Positions 48,923 to 56,711 of a stretch of DNA of 64,000 bases are shown here, one piece after another (position 1 is the first letter of the stretch; each line of letters opens with the position of its first letter). This DNA is from Niveibacterium microcysteis. GTDB taxonomy: Bacteria; Pseudomonadota; Gammaproteobacteria; Burkholderiales; Rhodocyclaceae. The position numbers were made by a program, and so were the translations under genes. A model generated the notes under the pieces. The model was given only the letters and a program-made list of their open reading frames with translations, did not search any database and was not told the DNA's origin. The stretch covers positions 3,720,001-3,784,000 of the forward strand of contig NZ_CP071060.1 of NCBI RefSeq assembly GCF_017161445.1. Direction: 5' to 3'.

Positions 48923-49708
48923 TCAGGGCGCAGGTTGCGCCTTGCCAGCGTGCCGCGCCAGCAAGGCGTCGACCTCCCCACTGCGCACCAGGGCCTCCAG
49001 CGTCTTCCGAATCACGGCCCGATCCGCCGGCGCCACCCGCGCATGAAGCATCGACCAGCCGATGCGATAAGGCTGTGCCTTGAAAGGCAAGCCACGCGCG
49101 TTGTCCCCCAAGCCCGCCGACTCGGTGGAGTGGCGGTAGTACAGCGGCGTACCGAAGAAGCCCACGATGCGCCCGGCGGCAAGCTTGCGCGCCAGGGTGT
49201 CCATATCCTCCGACTGATCGATGTTCTCCGGAGCCAGCGCATCGAAGAACGCACGGACCTCTGTCGGCTCAGCCCCGCGGCGCATCCTGCCAACCAGGGC
49301 GCCGGAGGCCCCGAGCACTGCTTGCGGCGACTGTATGCCGCGGCGGCGATCGACGACGAACTCGACTGGCAACTGCGCCACCGCGACGAAATCGCGATCG
49401 GTCGGGATCGTGCGCCCGCGGCTGACATTGCCAAGGATGTCCGCCTCCGCGACTTCGGCAAGCGCGATCAATCGCTCGGGGGGGAGCAGCTCCACCCGAA
49501 GACTGCAGCCACTGCGCCGACCGACCAGCGCAACCAGCTCGGGCAGGAAACCGCCGACACCACCCGGTTCGGCATAGAGGTTGGCGCCACCAGGCGAGCC
49601 GAGAACGACATAAGGCCGCGCACATGCCGCGTCGGCCGGGGATACCGTGCCGATCAGGGACAAGGAAAGGGGCAGGAAACACCCAAACCGCTTGACGGTT
49701 AGCAACAT
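48923..49708 (-). CDS. Second solitary periplasmic amino-acid-binding-like protein
   Basis: The 261-residue product has a signal peptide (FGCFLPLSLSLIGTVSPADAA, cleavage near residue 27) and then SBP_bac_3-like sequence: YVVLGSPGGANLYAEPGGVGGFLPELVALVGRRSGC, DILGNVSRGRTIPTDRDFVAVAQLPVEFVVD, LARKLAAGRIVGFFGTP and VIRKTLEALVRSGEVDALLARH. The ATG at 49708 has GAGAG upstream. Like its convergent neighbour it has no transporter partners. Proteins of this kind often feed signals to membrane diguanylate cyclases or kinases, and a diguanylate cyclase gene starts 178 bp away in divergent orientation. Confidence 0.75.
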   Translation of the reverse strand: MLLTVKRFGCFLPLSLSLIGTVSPADAACARPYVVLGSPGGANLYAEPGGVGGFLPELVALVGRRSGCSLRVELLPPERLIALAEVAEADILGNVSRGRTIPTDRDFVAVAQLPVEFVVDRRRGIQSPQAVLGASGALVGRMRRGAEPTEVRAFFDALAPENIDQSEDMDTLARKLAAGRIVGFFGTPLYYRHSTESAGLGDNARGLPFKAQPYRIGWSMLHARVAPADRAVIRKTLEALVRSGEVDALLARHAGKAQPAP

Positions 49709-49886
49709 CTCTCGGAAGGCATCTGGCCGGAGCCTTGAGCCTAACGCCGTGGGCGCCCGATGGTAAAGAAGCACGGCTCGCGAGTTGCGGCGCCGCCGGC
49801 AAGCCGGCATCGATGCTAGATTGAAGGCATACCGGCCCGCCGGATGCAACCGGTGGCCAGCATAGACGCGCGCAGGAGGTCCTTGA

Positions 49887-50687
49887 ATGCTGCCCGTGGT
49901 CATCAGGATGGGGAGGCGCGGAACGACGCTCGCCGTCACCGCAGCTTCGGTCATCGGATCGGTTGCCATCACCGTACTGATCTTCCGAAGCATCGGCGCC
50001 GAGCTCCCAATGGTTGGCTGGGTCGCCACGCTTGCGACCCCCCTGCTGCTGGCGCCCACGATCTCATGGGTGATGGTCGGATTCCTGTTCAGGATCCACA
50101 CCCTGGAACAGGAAATGCGCCAGCTCGCGACCTACGACGGCCTGACCTCACTGTACAACCGGGCCCCCTTCCTGGTCTGCTGCGAGCAGTACCTGACGCT
50201 GGCACGCCGGGCCAAGCGCCCGATGGCAATCCTGTTCCTCGATATCGACCACTTCAAGTCGATCAATGACACCCATGGTCACGAAATCGGCGACAGCACC
50301 ATCCGCACGGTTGCACAGCTGGTCCGCGCCCACCTCAGAAGCAGCGATGTCGCGGGCCGCATGGGGGGCGAAGAGTTCGTCGTCGCGCTGCCAGACACCG
50401 ACCAGGCCGGCGCGCTGACCGTTGCAGAGAAGATACGCGAAGTGATCGCGCAGACAGACATCGCGACCGGCAAAGGTGCTCTGCGTTGTACCGTTTCGGC
50501 GGGCCTGTCGGTCTACCACCACTACAGCGACCGGGGCATCGACACCCTGCTGAGCGAGGCCGACCAGGCGCTCTACGAATCGAAACGTGCGGGGCGCAAC
50601 CGCACCACAGTGCACCAACCGGACGGCGGTTCGCACAAGCCCGCACCGGCGACGATCGAAGCGCTTGGCTTGCGCACGCACCCCTAG
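49887..50687 (+). CDS. Membrane-bound diguanylate cyclase (GGEEF)
   Basis: The 266-residue protein has two N-terminal membrane helices (about residues 13-34 and 42-67) and a short linker. The GGDEF domain starts ATYDGLTSLYNRAPF (from 81), with FLDIDHFKSINDTHGHEIGD and the active-site GGEEF at 160-164. An inhibitory I-site RSSD at 151-154 lies exactly five residues before GGEEF, so product inhibition by cyclic di-GMP is expected. AGGAGG precedes the ATG. There is no sensory domain beyond the short loop between helices, so a partner protein may supply the signal. Confidence 0.93.
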   Translation: MLPVVIRMGRRGTTLAVTAASVIGSVAITVLIFRSIGAELPMVGWVATLATPLLLAPTISWVMVGFLFRIHTLEQEMRQLATYDGLTSLYNRAPFLVCCEQYLTLARRAKRPMAILFLDIDHFKSINDTHGHEIGDSTIRTVAQLVRAHLRSSDVAGRMGGEEFVVALPDTDQAGALTVAEKIREVIAQTDIATGKGALRCTVSAGLSVYHHYSDRGIDTLLSEADQALYESKRAGRNRTTVHQPDGGSHKPAPATIEALGLRTHP

Positions 50688-50768
50688 CGAGATCACCTTC
50701 AGCACGCTTCCTCGCGCGTCCGTCCTGCAAGGGGGTGCAAGGGCACCGCCCTCCGGCGGATCCTGCGG

Positions 50769-51260
50769 TCAGCAAAGCTACTCGGCCTTCCGCATCCCGG
50801 TCGAAGTGTTGGCGCCCGGCGCCGTCGCGTGATTGGCGCCGAACTTGTTCTGCCAGTACTCATGACCAACTCTGGCAAACACCGTGCCGTTCTTGCCCGC
50901 GAGTTTGCCGACGTCGGCCATCCGGACGGCATCCAGCAGGGTCTCGCGATGTCGCTCATCAGCCCTGCTGCAAGCTTCACTCCCGAGACCTTCGACAACG
51001 ACAGTTGATGACTGCACACGAGGCGCTCCTGCGCGCCATGGTTTGAGTCCTTGGCCGGGTCACTGCTGTCGAACTTCAGGGTGTCGACGTTGAGGAAGCT
51101 GCTAACTTACTTGCGGCCACCGACATGGGTGAAGGCGATGATCGGCTGCCCCACCTCCTGGTCGAAACCCGGTTCGGCAAGCCGCTTGCCCCGGCAATTG
51201 CTGATGGTGTTGTCGCTCCAGTCGGCAGCTCGCGAGGAGCCGGACAGCCATGGCCGGAGC
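50769..51260 (-). pseudogene. Decayed Tsx-like nucleoside-specific outer-membrane porin
   Basis: Joining pieces across frames on the minus strand recovers a Tsx-family barrel protein. An N-terminal piece reads ADWSDNTISNCRGKRLAEPG and FTHVGGRK, then a TAA where Tyr is expected. Next, in the same frame, comes SSFLNVDTLKFDSSDPAKD with LSLSKVSG. After a frame change and apparent internal deletion near 50940-50950 come ADVGKLAGKNGTVF and GHEYWQNKFG, ending MRKAE with TAG where the family has Tyr-His-Phe and a TGA at the expected end. The signal peptide is not recognisable. Family members are about 250 residues; about 160 remain. The 50688-51362 stretch otherwise holds no gene. Confidence 0.75.
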
Positions 51261-51362
51261 GACAACCGGGGGATGGGTGTTCGTGTCCGGAGACTTAGGC
51301 GCGTTATCGACCGCTCTACCCCTACCGCCAGAAACTCGCCAGGCGTACGGCGGCAGGCGCGC

Positions 51363-52199
51363 TCAATGCGGAGACAGCGCCGGGTAGCTGAAACCGAGGA
51401 AATGCACCGCGTTCAGGGCAAAGTGACACAGGATCGCGGCCTCGATGCGGGCACTGCGCTGGTACGCCCAGCCGTAGCCAAGGCCGGCAAAGGCTGCAAT
51501 TGCCGCATAAAGCGGTCCACCGCCCAGATGTGCGAGGCCGAACAACAGGCTTGCGATCGCCAGCGCCGGTGCGGCGCCGATCGTCGTCGCCAGCCCGCGC
51601 TGGATCAGGCCGCGGAAGAACGCCTCCTCGGCGACGCAGGTGAACAGCAGATTCCCGGCCAGGAAGGGCAAGGCAAACGCGGGCCACTTCGGATCCGGTG
51701 CCACGTAACCCGCTGCGAGGCTTGCGGCAACGATCAGAACCACCAGCGGCACGCCCACGCGCAGCAAGGTCGCACCGACCTGACGCCAGTCGGCGGCAGA
51801 GCGGGCGAGCGGCACGAAGCACAACAACAGCACCAGGCCGGCAAAGCCCTTGTCCACACTCAGCCACGGCCGGAACGGCAACGACTGGGGACTCAAGCGT
51901 TGCAACCCGGCCAGCACGGGGTTCGCCGCGCCCGGCACGACATGCAACGCGAGCGCCAAGGCCAGCAAGGCCACAACGACCCCAAGCGCACGGGCCAGGC
52001 CCCTGTGCGCGAGTTGCGTATACAGCACGCCGGCAGCCGCCAGCGCCAGCACGGCGGCCAGGGCCCAACTTGCCAGCACCCCCTCGGCCACGGCCGCGAC
52101 CAGTGCCAACGCGAACACCGCCGGCCAGACCGGCCGCCCGGCGACGCGCGGCCCCCAGGCCGACAGCACGGCCAGCATCAGCAGTGCGGCACTCAGCAT
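51363..52199 (-). CDS. CPBP-family intramembrane metalloprotease (CAAX protease type)
   Basis: The 278-residue protein has about eight membrane helices and the CPBP/Abi motifs EEAFFRG (Glu191, Glu192, Arg196), FGLAHLGGG (His224) and HFALNAVHF (His259). These form the metal or catalytic site of Rce1-like intramembrane proteases. Its substrate is unknown. It overlaps the HAD phosphatase gene by 7 bp and is the last gene of trpS-HAD-CPBP, so its expression is tied to those genes. It ends just before the decayed porin. Confidence 0.88.
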   Translation of the reverse strand: MLSAALLMLAVLSAWGPRVAGRPVWPAVFALALVAAVAEGVLASWALAAVLALAAAGVLYTQLAHRGLARALGVVVALLALALALHVVPGAANPVLAGLQRLSPQSLPFRPWLSVDKGFAGLVLLLCFVPLARSAADWRQVGATLLRVGVPLVVLIVAASLAAGYVAPDPKWPAFALPFLAGNLLFTCVAEEAFFRGLIQRGLATTIGAAPALAIASLLFGLAHLGGGPLYAAIAAFAGLGYGWAYQRSARIEAAILCHFALNAVHFLGFSYPALSPH

Positions 52200-52870
52200 C
52201 CGGCGAGCGCTATGCCTTGCGAAACCAGCAGCGCAGGCAGCGCGGCCATGTCGGCGAACGGAATCGCGCCGAGCGCGCTGATCCGCTCGGCGGGGGTAAA
52301 GCGCGCCAGGCCAAGTACCCGGGAGCCAGCGGCGACGGCGGCACGGATGCCGTTCTCGCTATCCTCGACCACGAGGCAATCCGCCGGCGAGACGCCCATC
52401 TCGCGCGCCGCATGCAAGTAGAGGTCGGGCGCCGGCTTCGGGGCGGCGACATCGTCCGCGCCACTGAAACGGCGTGGGAAGAAACGCTCGAATCCAAGAT
52501 GCCGCAGGCGCAGGTCGATCTCTTGATGGCGGCTGTTCGAGGCGAGACAGACGGGCACCCGCGAAGCCTCAAGACGCTCGAGCACTGCCGCCACGCCCGG
52601 GATCGCTTCGGCCTCGGTCACCGCGGCGTCCACCGCGGCATCGACACGCGCGACGAAGTCGGCCGGCGGCACCCAGCCATGGCGGGCCGCCAGCACCTCG
52701 GCCCGCGTCCGCATCGCCGCGCCGTTGAACTCATGCAGCGTGGCGACTTCGTCGAGCGGCAGGCCGAAGCGGGCGGCTTGCTCGACGAACTTGCGGTTCG
52801 CCATCGGCTCGCTGTCCACCAGCACGCCATCGCAATCGAAGATCACGAGCCGAGGCGCGGCCACACTCAT
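52193..52870 (-). CDS. HAD superfamily (subfamily IA) phosphatase
   Basis: The 225-residue protein begins with motif [16 protein letters not shown] (nucleophile Asp and acid/base Asp), has [12 protein letters not shown] (motif II Ser), [14 protein letters not shown] (motif III Lys) and [18 protein letters not shown] (motif IV). The helical cap follows motif I. It resembles YieH/phosphoglycolate-type sugar phosphatases, substrate unknown. The ATG at 52870 overlaps the trpS stop as ATGA, so translation is coupled to trpS. Confidence 0.92.
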   Translation of the reverse strand: MSVAAPRLVIFDCDGVLVDSEPMANRKFVEQAARFGLPLDEVATLHEFNGAAMRTRAEVLAARHGWVPPADFVARVDAAVDAAVTEAEAIPGVAAVLERLEASRVPVCLASNSRHQEIDLRLRHLGFERFFPRRFSGADDVAAPKPAPDLYLHAAREMGVSPADCLVVEDSENGIRAAVAAGSRVLGLARFTPAERISALGAIPFADMAALPALLVSQGIALAGC

Positions 52871-54165
52871 TCCTCGGCGAAACTCGCCAGCGCGGCGGCA
52901 ATCTCGTCGGCACTGACGCCATCGGCTGCGTGAACCGGCGCACCGGCCAATGCCGCGGCACCTTCGCTCTTGAGGCGACCGACCCACTGGCCGGCATCAC
53001 GCCCGCCATCAAAGCCTTCACTCTGCAGCAGCAGGCGGCCTTGCGGATCGGTCAGCTTGAAGTAGAAGCGGCCGTCGGCCTCGCGGTACTGCTTGAACAC
53101 CGGCTTCGCGGCAGCCTTCACCGCTTCGGCCGCTTTCGCGGTCGGTGCCGCGACCATCGGGCGCAGGCCGACCGCCTGACGCAGCTCGGCGAGCAGCGGC
53201 GTGGCCAGCGCGCGCGCCTTGCGCGCACCTTCCTGCAGCGCCTCTTCGATCTTGGCCGGGTGTGCGATCAGCTCCTCGTAGCGCGCACGCATCGGCGCGA
53301 TCTCACGTTCGAGCTGTTCGACCAGGCGCTGCTTGGCCTCACCCCAACCGAGGCCGGCGCGCAGATCGGCGCGGAAGGCTTCGCGTTCGGCCGGCGTGGC
53401 GAAAGCGTCGAACAGCGCGGTGAGGCTGGTGCTGTCCGGGTCTTTCGGCTCACCCGGCAGGCGGGAATCGGTCACGATGCGCGCAATGGCTTCGCGCAGC
53501 CCTTTGGCGCCGCCTTCGAACAGCGGCACGGTGTTGTCGTAGCTCTTCGACATCTTGCGACCATCGAGGCCGGGCAGCGTCGCCACCGCCTCATCCACCG
53601 CGGCTTCCGGCAGCACGAAGAACTGGCGCCCCTTGCCGAACAGGTGGTTGAAGCGTTGCGCCACGTCGCGCGCCATCTCGATGTGCTGCACCTGATCGCG
53701 CCCCACCGGCACCTTGTTGGCGTTGAAGATCAGGATGTCCGCCGCCATCAGGATCGGGTAGCTGAAGAGTCCCATCGTCACGCCGTCGTCGGGCTCGTTG
53801 CCGGCCAGTTCGTTCTGGTCCACCGAGGCCTTGTAGGCGTGCGCACGGTTCATCAGGCCTTTTGCGGTGACGCAGGTCAGCAGCCAGGTCAGCTCGGGGA
53901 TCTCGGGGATGTCGCTCTGGCGGTAGAACACCACGCGCGAGGTGTCGAGGCCGGCCGCCAGCCAGGTCGCGGCGATCGCGAGACGCGAACGCTCGATGCG
54001 GTCCGGGTCGTCGCACTTGATCAGCGCGTGATAGTCGGCAAGGAAGAAGAAACTCTCGGTTTCGGGCTGCTGGCTCGCGAGAATCGCCGGGCGAATCGCA
54101 CCGACGTAATTGCCGAGATGGGGGATGCCGGTGGTGGTGATACCGGTCAGGACACGCTGACTCAT
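52867..54165 (-). CDS. trpS: Tryptophanyl-tRNA synthetase with C-terminal extension
   Basis: TrpRS charges tRNA-Trp. The 432-residue product has the class I core with the HIGH-like PHLGNY (15-20), [22 protein letters not shown] and KMSKS at 204-208. The core ends near 335, typical of bacterial TrpRS. An extra segment of about 95 residues follows: an Ala/Lys-rich linker, then [29 protein letters not shown] resembling a YegP/DUF1508 domain, and a short helical end. The start at 54165 follows AAGGCGGC and gives [13 protein letters not shown]. It overlaps the HAD gene. Confidence 0.94.
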   Translation of the reverse strand: MSQRVLTGITTTGIPHLGNYVGAIRPAILASQQPETESFFFLADYHALIKCDDPDRIERSRLAIAATWLAAGLDTSRVVFYRQSDIPEIPELTWLLTCVTAKGLMNRAHAYKASVDQNELAGNEPDDGVTMGLFSYPILMAADILIFNANKVPVGRDQVQHIEMARDVAQRFNHLFGKGRQFFVLPEAAVDEAVATLPGLDGRKMSKSYDNTVPLFEGGAKGLREAIARIVTDSRLPGEPKDPDSTSLTALFDAFATPAEREAFRADLRAGLGWGEAKQRLVEQLEREIAPMRARYEELIAHPAKIEEALQEGARKARALATPLLAELRQAVGLRPMVAAPTAKAAEAVKAAAKPVFKQYREADGRFYFKLTDPQGRLLLQSEGFDGGRDAGQWVGRLKSEGAAALAGAPVHAADGVSADEIAAALASFAEE

Positions 54166-54266
54166 CGATGCCGCCTTGGGGAAAAATCGGACGCAAAAGC
54201 GGGAGTCTACCGAAGCGCGGCCGCGAGTACGAATCGCGCGCACGGCGATACGACAGTCGAGGGGAT

Positions 54267-55016
54267 TCAGAGCGGCTTTCGGACTGCCCGCAGGTGGAAG
54301 CTGAAATCGAGGGTCTGCACGGCGCTCGGCGGGCGCCCCCACACCGGCTGCAGCGCTTCGGCCGCCTCGCGCAGCAGGCCGTCGCCATGCGCATCGGTAT
54401 AGAGCCGAACCGCCGACCAGGACTTGAGGTAGGCGATCACGCCCGCCAGGTCCGCCTGCACCGGCATGTAGATGCATGGCACATCGAGATCCGGATATGG
54501 CAAAGGCACCGCCCGATAGCCGCCCCACAACAACTGGTTCTGCGGCGCCCAGAAGGCCGCAATCGGGTCGAGCACCGTGCGGCGCAACACGGCGTCGAAA
54601 ACCGGGTTCAGCGAAAAACCGCCATAACCCCAGGCTGCAAACAGCCCGCCGGATTTGAGCACGCGATCGAGTTCCGGCGTGAAGCGGACCATGTCGAACC
54701 AATGCAGCGCCTGCGCGACGCAGACCGCATCGAAGGCCTCGTCTGGGAAATCCGTCGCCTCGGCCGCCATGGTGCGGTAGTGCACGCCCGGATGCGGCTT
54801 GGCATGCGCAATCTGCGCAGCAGACAAATCCGTCGCATCGACCCGCTCGAAGTGATGTGCCAGCGCGACGGCGGCCTGGCCATTGCCGCAACCGCAATCC
54901 CACACTCGGCCGCGCGCGGGTGCGGTTGCGGCGATCCAGTCGAACAGTGCGGAGGGGTAACCCGGGCGCACTGCGGCGTAGTGGGCGGGATCGGCGGAGA
55001 ACAGGTCTATCGCCAT
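54267..55016 (-). CDS. Class I SAM-dependent methyltransferase
   Basis: The 249-residue protein contains motif [21 protein letters not shown] (about residues 38-57), an acidic post-I motif [24 protein letters not shown] (motif II region) and [13 protein letters not shown], as in the Methyltransf_11 group. The pattern [18 protein letters not shown] in the second half is common in family members of unknown substrate. GAGGAGCC precedes the ATG at 55016. It is divergent from the FKBP gene by 72 bp and 101 bp upstream of trpS on the same strand. Confidence 0.9.
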   Translation of the reverse strand: MAIDLFSADPAHYAAVRPGYPSALFDWIAATAPARGRVWDCGCGNGQAAVALAHHFERVDATDLSAAQIAHAKPHPGVHYRTMAAEATDFPDEAFDAVCVAQALHWFDMVRFTPELDRVLKSGGLFAAWGYGGFSLNPVFDAVLRRTVLDPIAAFWAPQNQLLWGGYRAVPLPYPDLDVPCIYMPVQADLAGVIAYLKSWSAVRLYTDAHGDGLLREAAEALQPVWGRPPSAVQTLDFSFHLRAVRKPL

Positions 55017-55088
55017 GCACAGGCTCCTCAAGGCGGCAGGCGGGATGCGCTTGTCGTATGCTTCGGCGCTCAACCCTCGGAGGATACC

Positions 55089-55526
55089 GTGAAGTCCATC
55101 ATCACCCTGCTTGCCGCCCTTGCGATCAGCCCCGCCTTTGCCCAGGATGCCGGCGCCGAACTGGCCGCCCGCACTGCCAAAGAACCCGGTGCCGTGACCA
55201 CCCCGTCCGGCCTTGTCTTCGTATCGCTGAAGGATGGCACCGGCGCCCAGCCCAAGGTCACCGACAAGGTTCGTGTGCACTACCGGGGTACCCTGCCGGA
55301 CGGCAAGGAATTCGACAGCTCCTACGCCCGCAACGAACCGGCCGAATTCCCGCTGACCCGCGTGATCCCCTGCTGGACCGAGGGCGTGCAGAGAATCAAG
55401 GTGGGCGGCAAGGCCAAGCTCGTATGCCCGCCGTCGATCGCTTACGGCCAGCGCGGCGCGGGCGGCGTGATTCCGCCGAACGCCACGCTTCAGTTTGAAG
55501 TGGAACTGCTTGGCATCGTCAAGTAA
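55089..55526 (+). CDS. Periplasmic FKBP-type peptidyl-prolyl isomerase
   Basis: The 145-residue product has a short signal peptide ([18 protein letters not shown], cleavage after AFA) and a single FKBP domain: [39 protein letters not shown], then [55 protein letters not shown]. The Tyr, Phe, Trp and Ile positions that line the active pocket are kept. It catalyses cis-trans isomerisation of proline bonds in envelope proteins. GTG at 55089 is preceded by CGGAGG. The dimerising N-terminal domain of FkpA is absent, so it is a minimal form. Confidence 0.92.
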   Translation: MKSIITLLAALAISPAFAQDAGAELAARTAKEPGAVTTPSGLVFVSLKDGTGAQPKVTDKVRVHYRGTLPDGKEFDSSYARNEPAEFPLTRVIPCWTEGVQRIKVGGKAKLVCPPSIAYGQRGAGGVIPPNATLQFEVELLGIVK

Positions 55527-55535
55527 GGGCCGCTT

Positions 55536-55563
55536 GTGACGCCGCCGATGGCGACGGCGTCAC
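55536..55563 (+). terminator. Hairpin after the FKBP gene
   Basis: GTGACGCCG and CGGCGTCAC form a perfect 9-bp stem 9 bp after the stop codon, with a 10-base loop that can pair internally. No T-run follows directly, so termination is likely but not certain. Confidence 0.5.
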
Positions 55564-55721
55564 TTACCTACCACACCACTGCCGCAACAGTCTTTTTTGA
55601 CCTGAGCCAATAACGTCCCCCGCCCACAGCGCTTCAATGGCCACAGCAGCATCGCGCGCACGCGTCCCGTGCCGCAACAGCACCCGCAACGGGTGCAGGT
55701 TCACCCGAAAGGGGATCCATC

Positions 55722-56699
55722 ATGGCCAGTCCGCTCGTCCGTCGCAGCCTCATCTTTGCAACGCTCACCCTGATCGGCGCCGCCGCCTGGTTTGGCTGGC
55801 AGCATGTTCAACCGCCGCCGGAACCTGCCGGCTTCGCCTCGGGCAACGGCCGCATCGAAGCCACCGAGGTGGATGTCGCCACCCGCATTGCCGGTCGGCT
55901 GCTTACGCTCACCCCGCGCGAGGGTGATTCCGTCTCCCGCGGCAGCATCGTCGCGCAGATGGACGTCGATGAACTCAACGCGCAGTTGCGCGAAGCCGAG
56001 GCCGGTGTTGCACAGGCCCGGCAAGCGATTGCCGAAGCGCGTGCCGGCGTGGCACTCGCAGCGAGTAACCGCCAGCTGGCGCAAGCCAACCTCCAACGCA
56101 CCGAGCAACTGATCGCACGCAACTTCCTCAGCGTGGCGCAGCGCGATCGCGACCGCAGCACGCTTGAAACCACCGATGCCGCGCTCACCGCCGCGCAGGT
56201 GCGCGTCAGTGCCGCCGAAGCGGCTGCACTCGCCGCCGAAGCGCGCGCAGACCGCTTGCGCAGCACGATTTCAGACAGCGCCCTGAAGGCGCCGATCAGT
56301 GGGCGCGTGCTCTATCGCCTGGCCGAACCGGGTGAAGTACTCGCCGCTGGTGGCAAGACGCTGACCCTGCTCGACCTCGACGATGTGTCGATGTCGATCT
56401 ATCTGCCGGAACAACGCGCCGGGCTGGTAAGGCTGGGCGCGCAGGCACGTATCAGGCTGGACGCCACTACCGAGCTGATCCCCGCCGCCGTCACCTACGT
56501 CGCGCCGCGCGCCCAATTCACGCCACGCGAAGTCGAAACGCGCACCGAACGCGAAAAGCTCATGTTCCGCGTCAAGGTTCGCATCGAGCCCGCCTGGCTC
56601 GCACAGCATCGCGCCGAGGTGAAACCCGGCGTGCCCGGTATCGCCTGGATTCGTACTGATCCGCAGGCCGCTTGGCCGGCCAGCCTGCCGGCACACTGA
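55722..56699 (+). CDS. HlyD-family membrane fusion protein (YhiI-like)
   Basis: The 325-residue protein has one N-terminal membrane anchor (about residues 8-24), a barrel-sandwich start GRIEATEVDVATRIAGRLLTLTPREGDSVSRGSIVAQMD, a long coiled coil (about 85-185), and the second half ISGRVLYRLAEPGEVLAAGGKTLTLLDLDDVSMSIYLPEQ. It spans the periplasm for the ABC transporter encoded next, 12 bp downstream, as YhiI does for RbbA/YhhJ of E. coli. AAGGGG precedes the ATG. Upstream there is a 7-bp hairpin GCACCCG-CAA-CGGGTGC but no clear promoter. Confidence 0.92.
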   Translation: MASPLVRRSLIFATLTLIGAAAWFGWQHVQPPPEPAGFASGNGRIEATEVDVATRIAGRLLTLTPREGDSVSRGSIVAQMDVDELNAQLREAEAGVAQARQAIAEARAGVALAASNRQLAQANLQRTEQLIARNFLSVAQRDRDRSTLETTDAALTAAQVRVSAAEAAALAAEARADRLRSTISDSALKAPISGRVLYRLAEPGEVLAAGGKTLTLLDLDDVSMSIYLPEQRAGLVRLGAQARIRLDATTELIPAAVTYVAPRAQFTPREVETRTEREKLMFRVKVRIEPAWLAQHRAEVKPGVPGIAWIRTDPQAAWPASLPAH

Positions 56700-56711
56700 G
56701 GAGGCGTCAGC

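Noticed and set aside
50778..51019. Two short minus-strand frames that could be called small hypothetical genes
   Set aside because: Their translations are consecutive pieces of the Tsx-like porin in different frames, so they are better described as one pseudogene.
51051..52421. 456-codon plus-strand frame over the CPBP protease and porin pseudogene
   Set aside because: Its low-complexity Arg/Pro/Ala/Gln translation has no ribosome-binding site or domain and lies opposite a clear CPBP protease.
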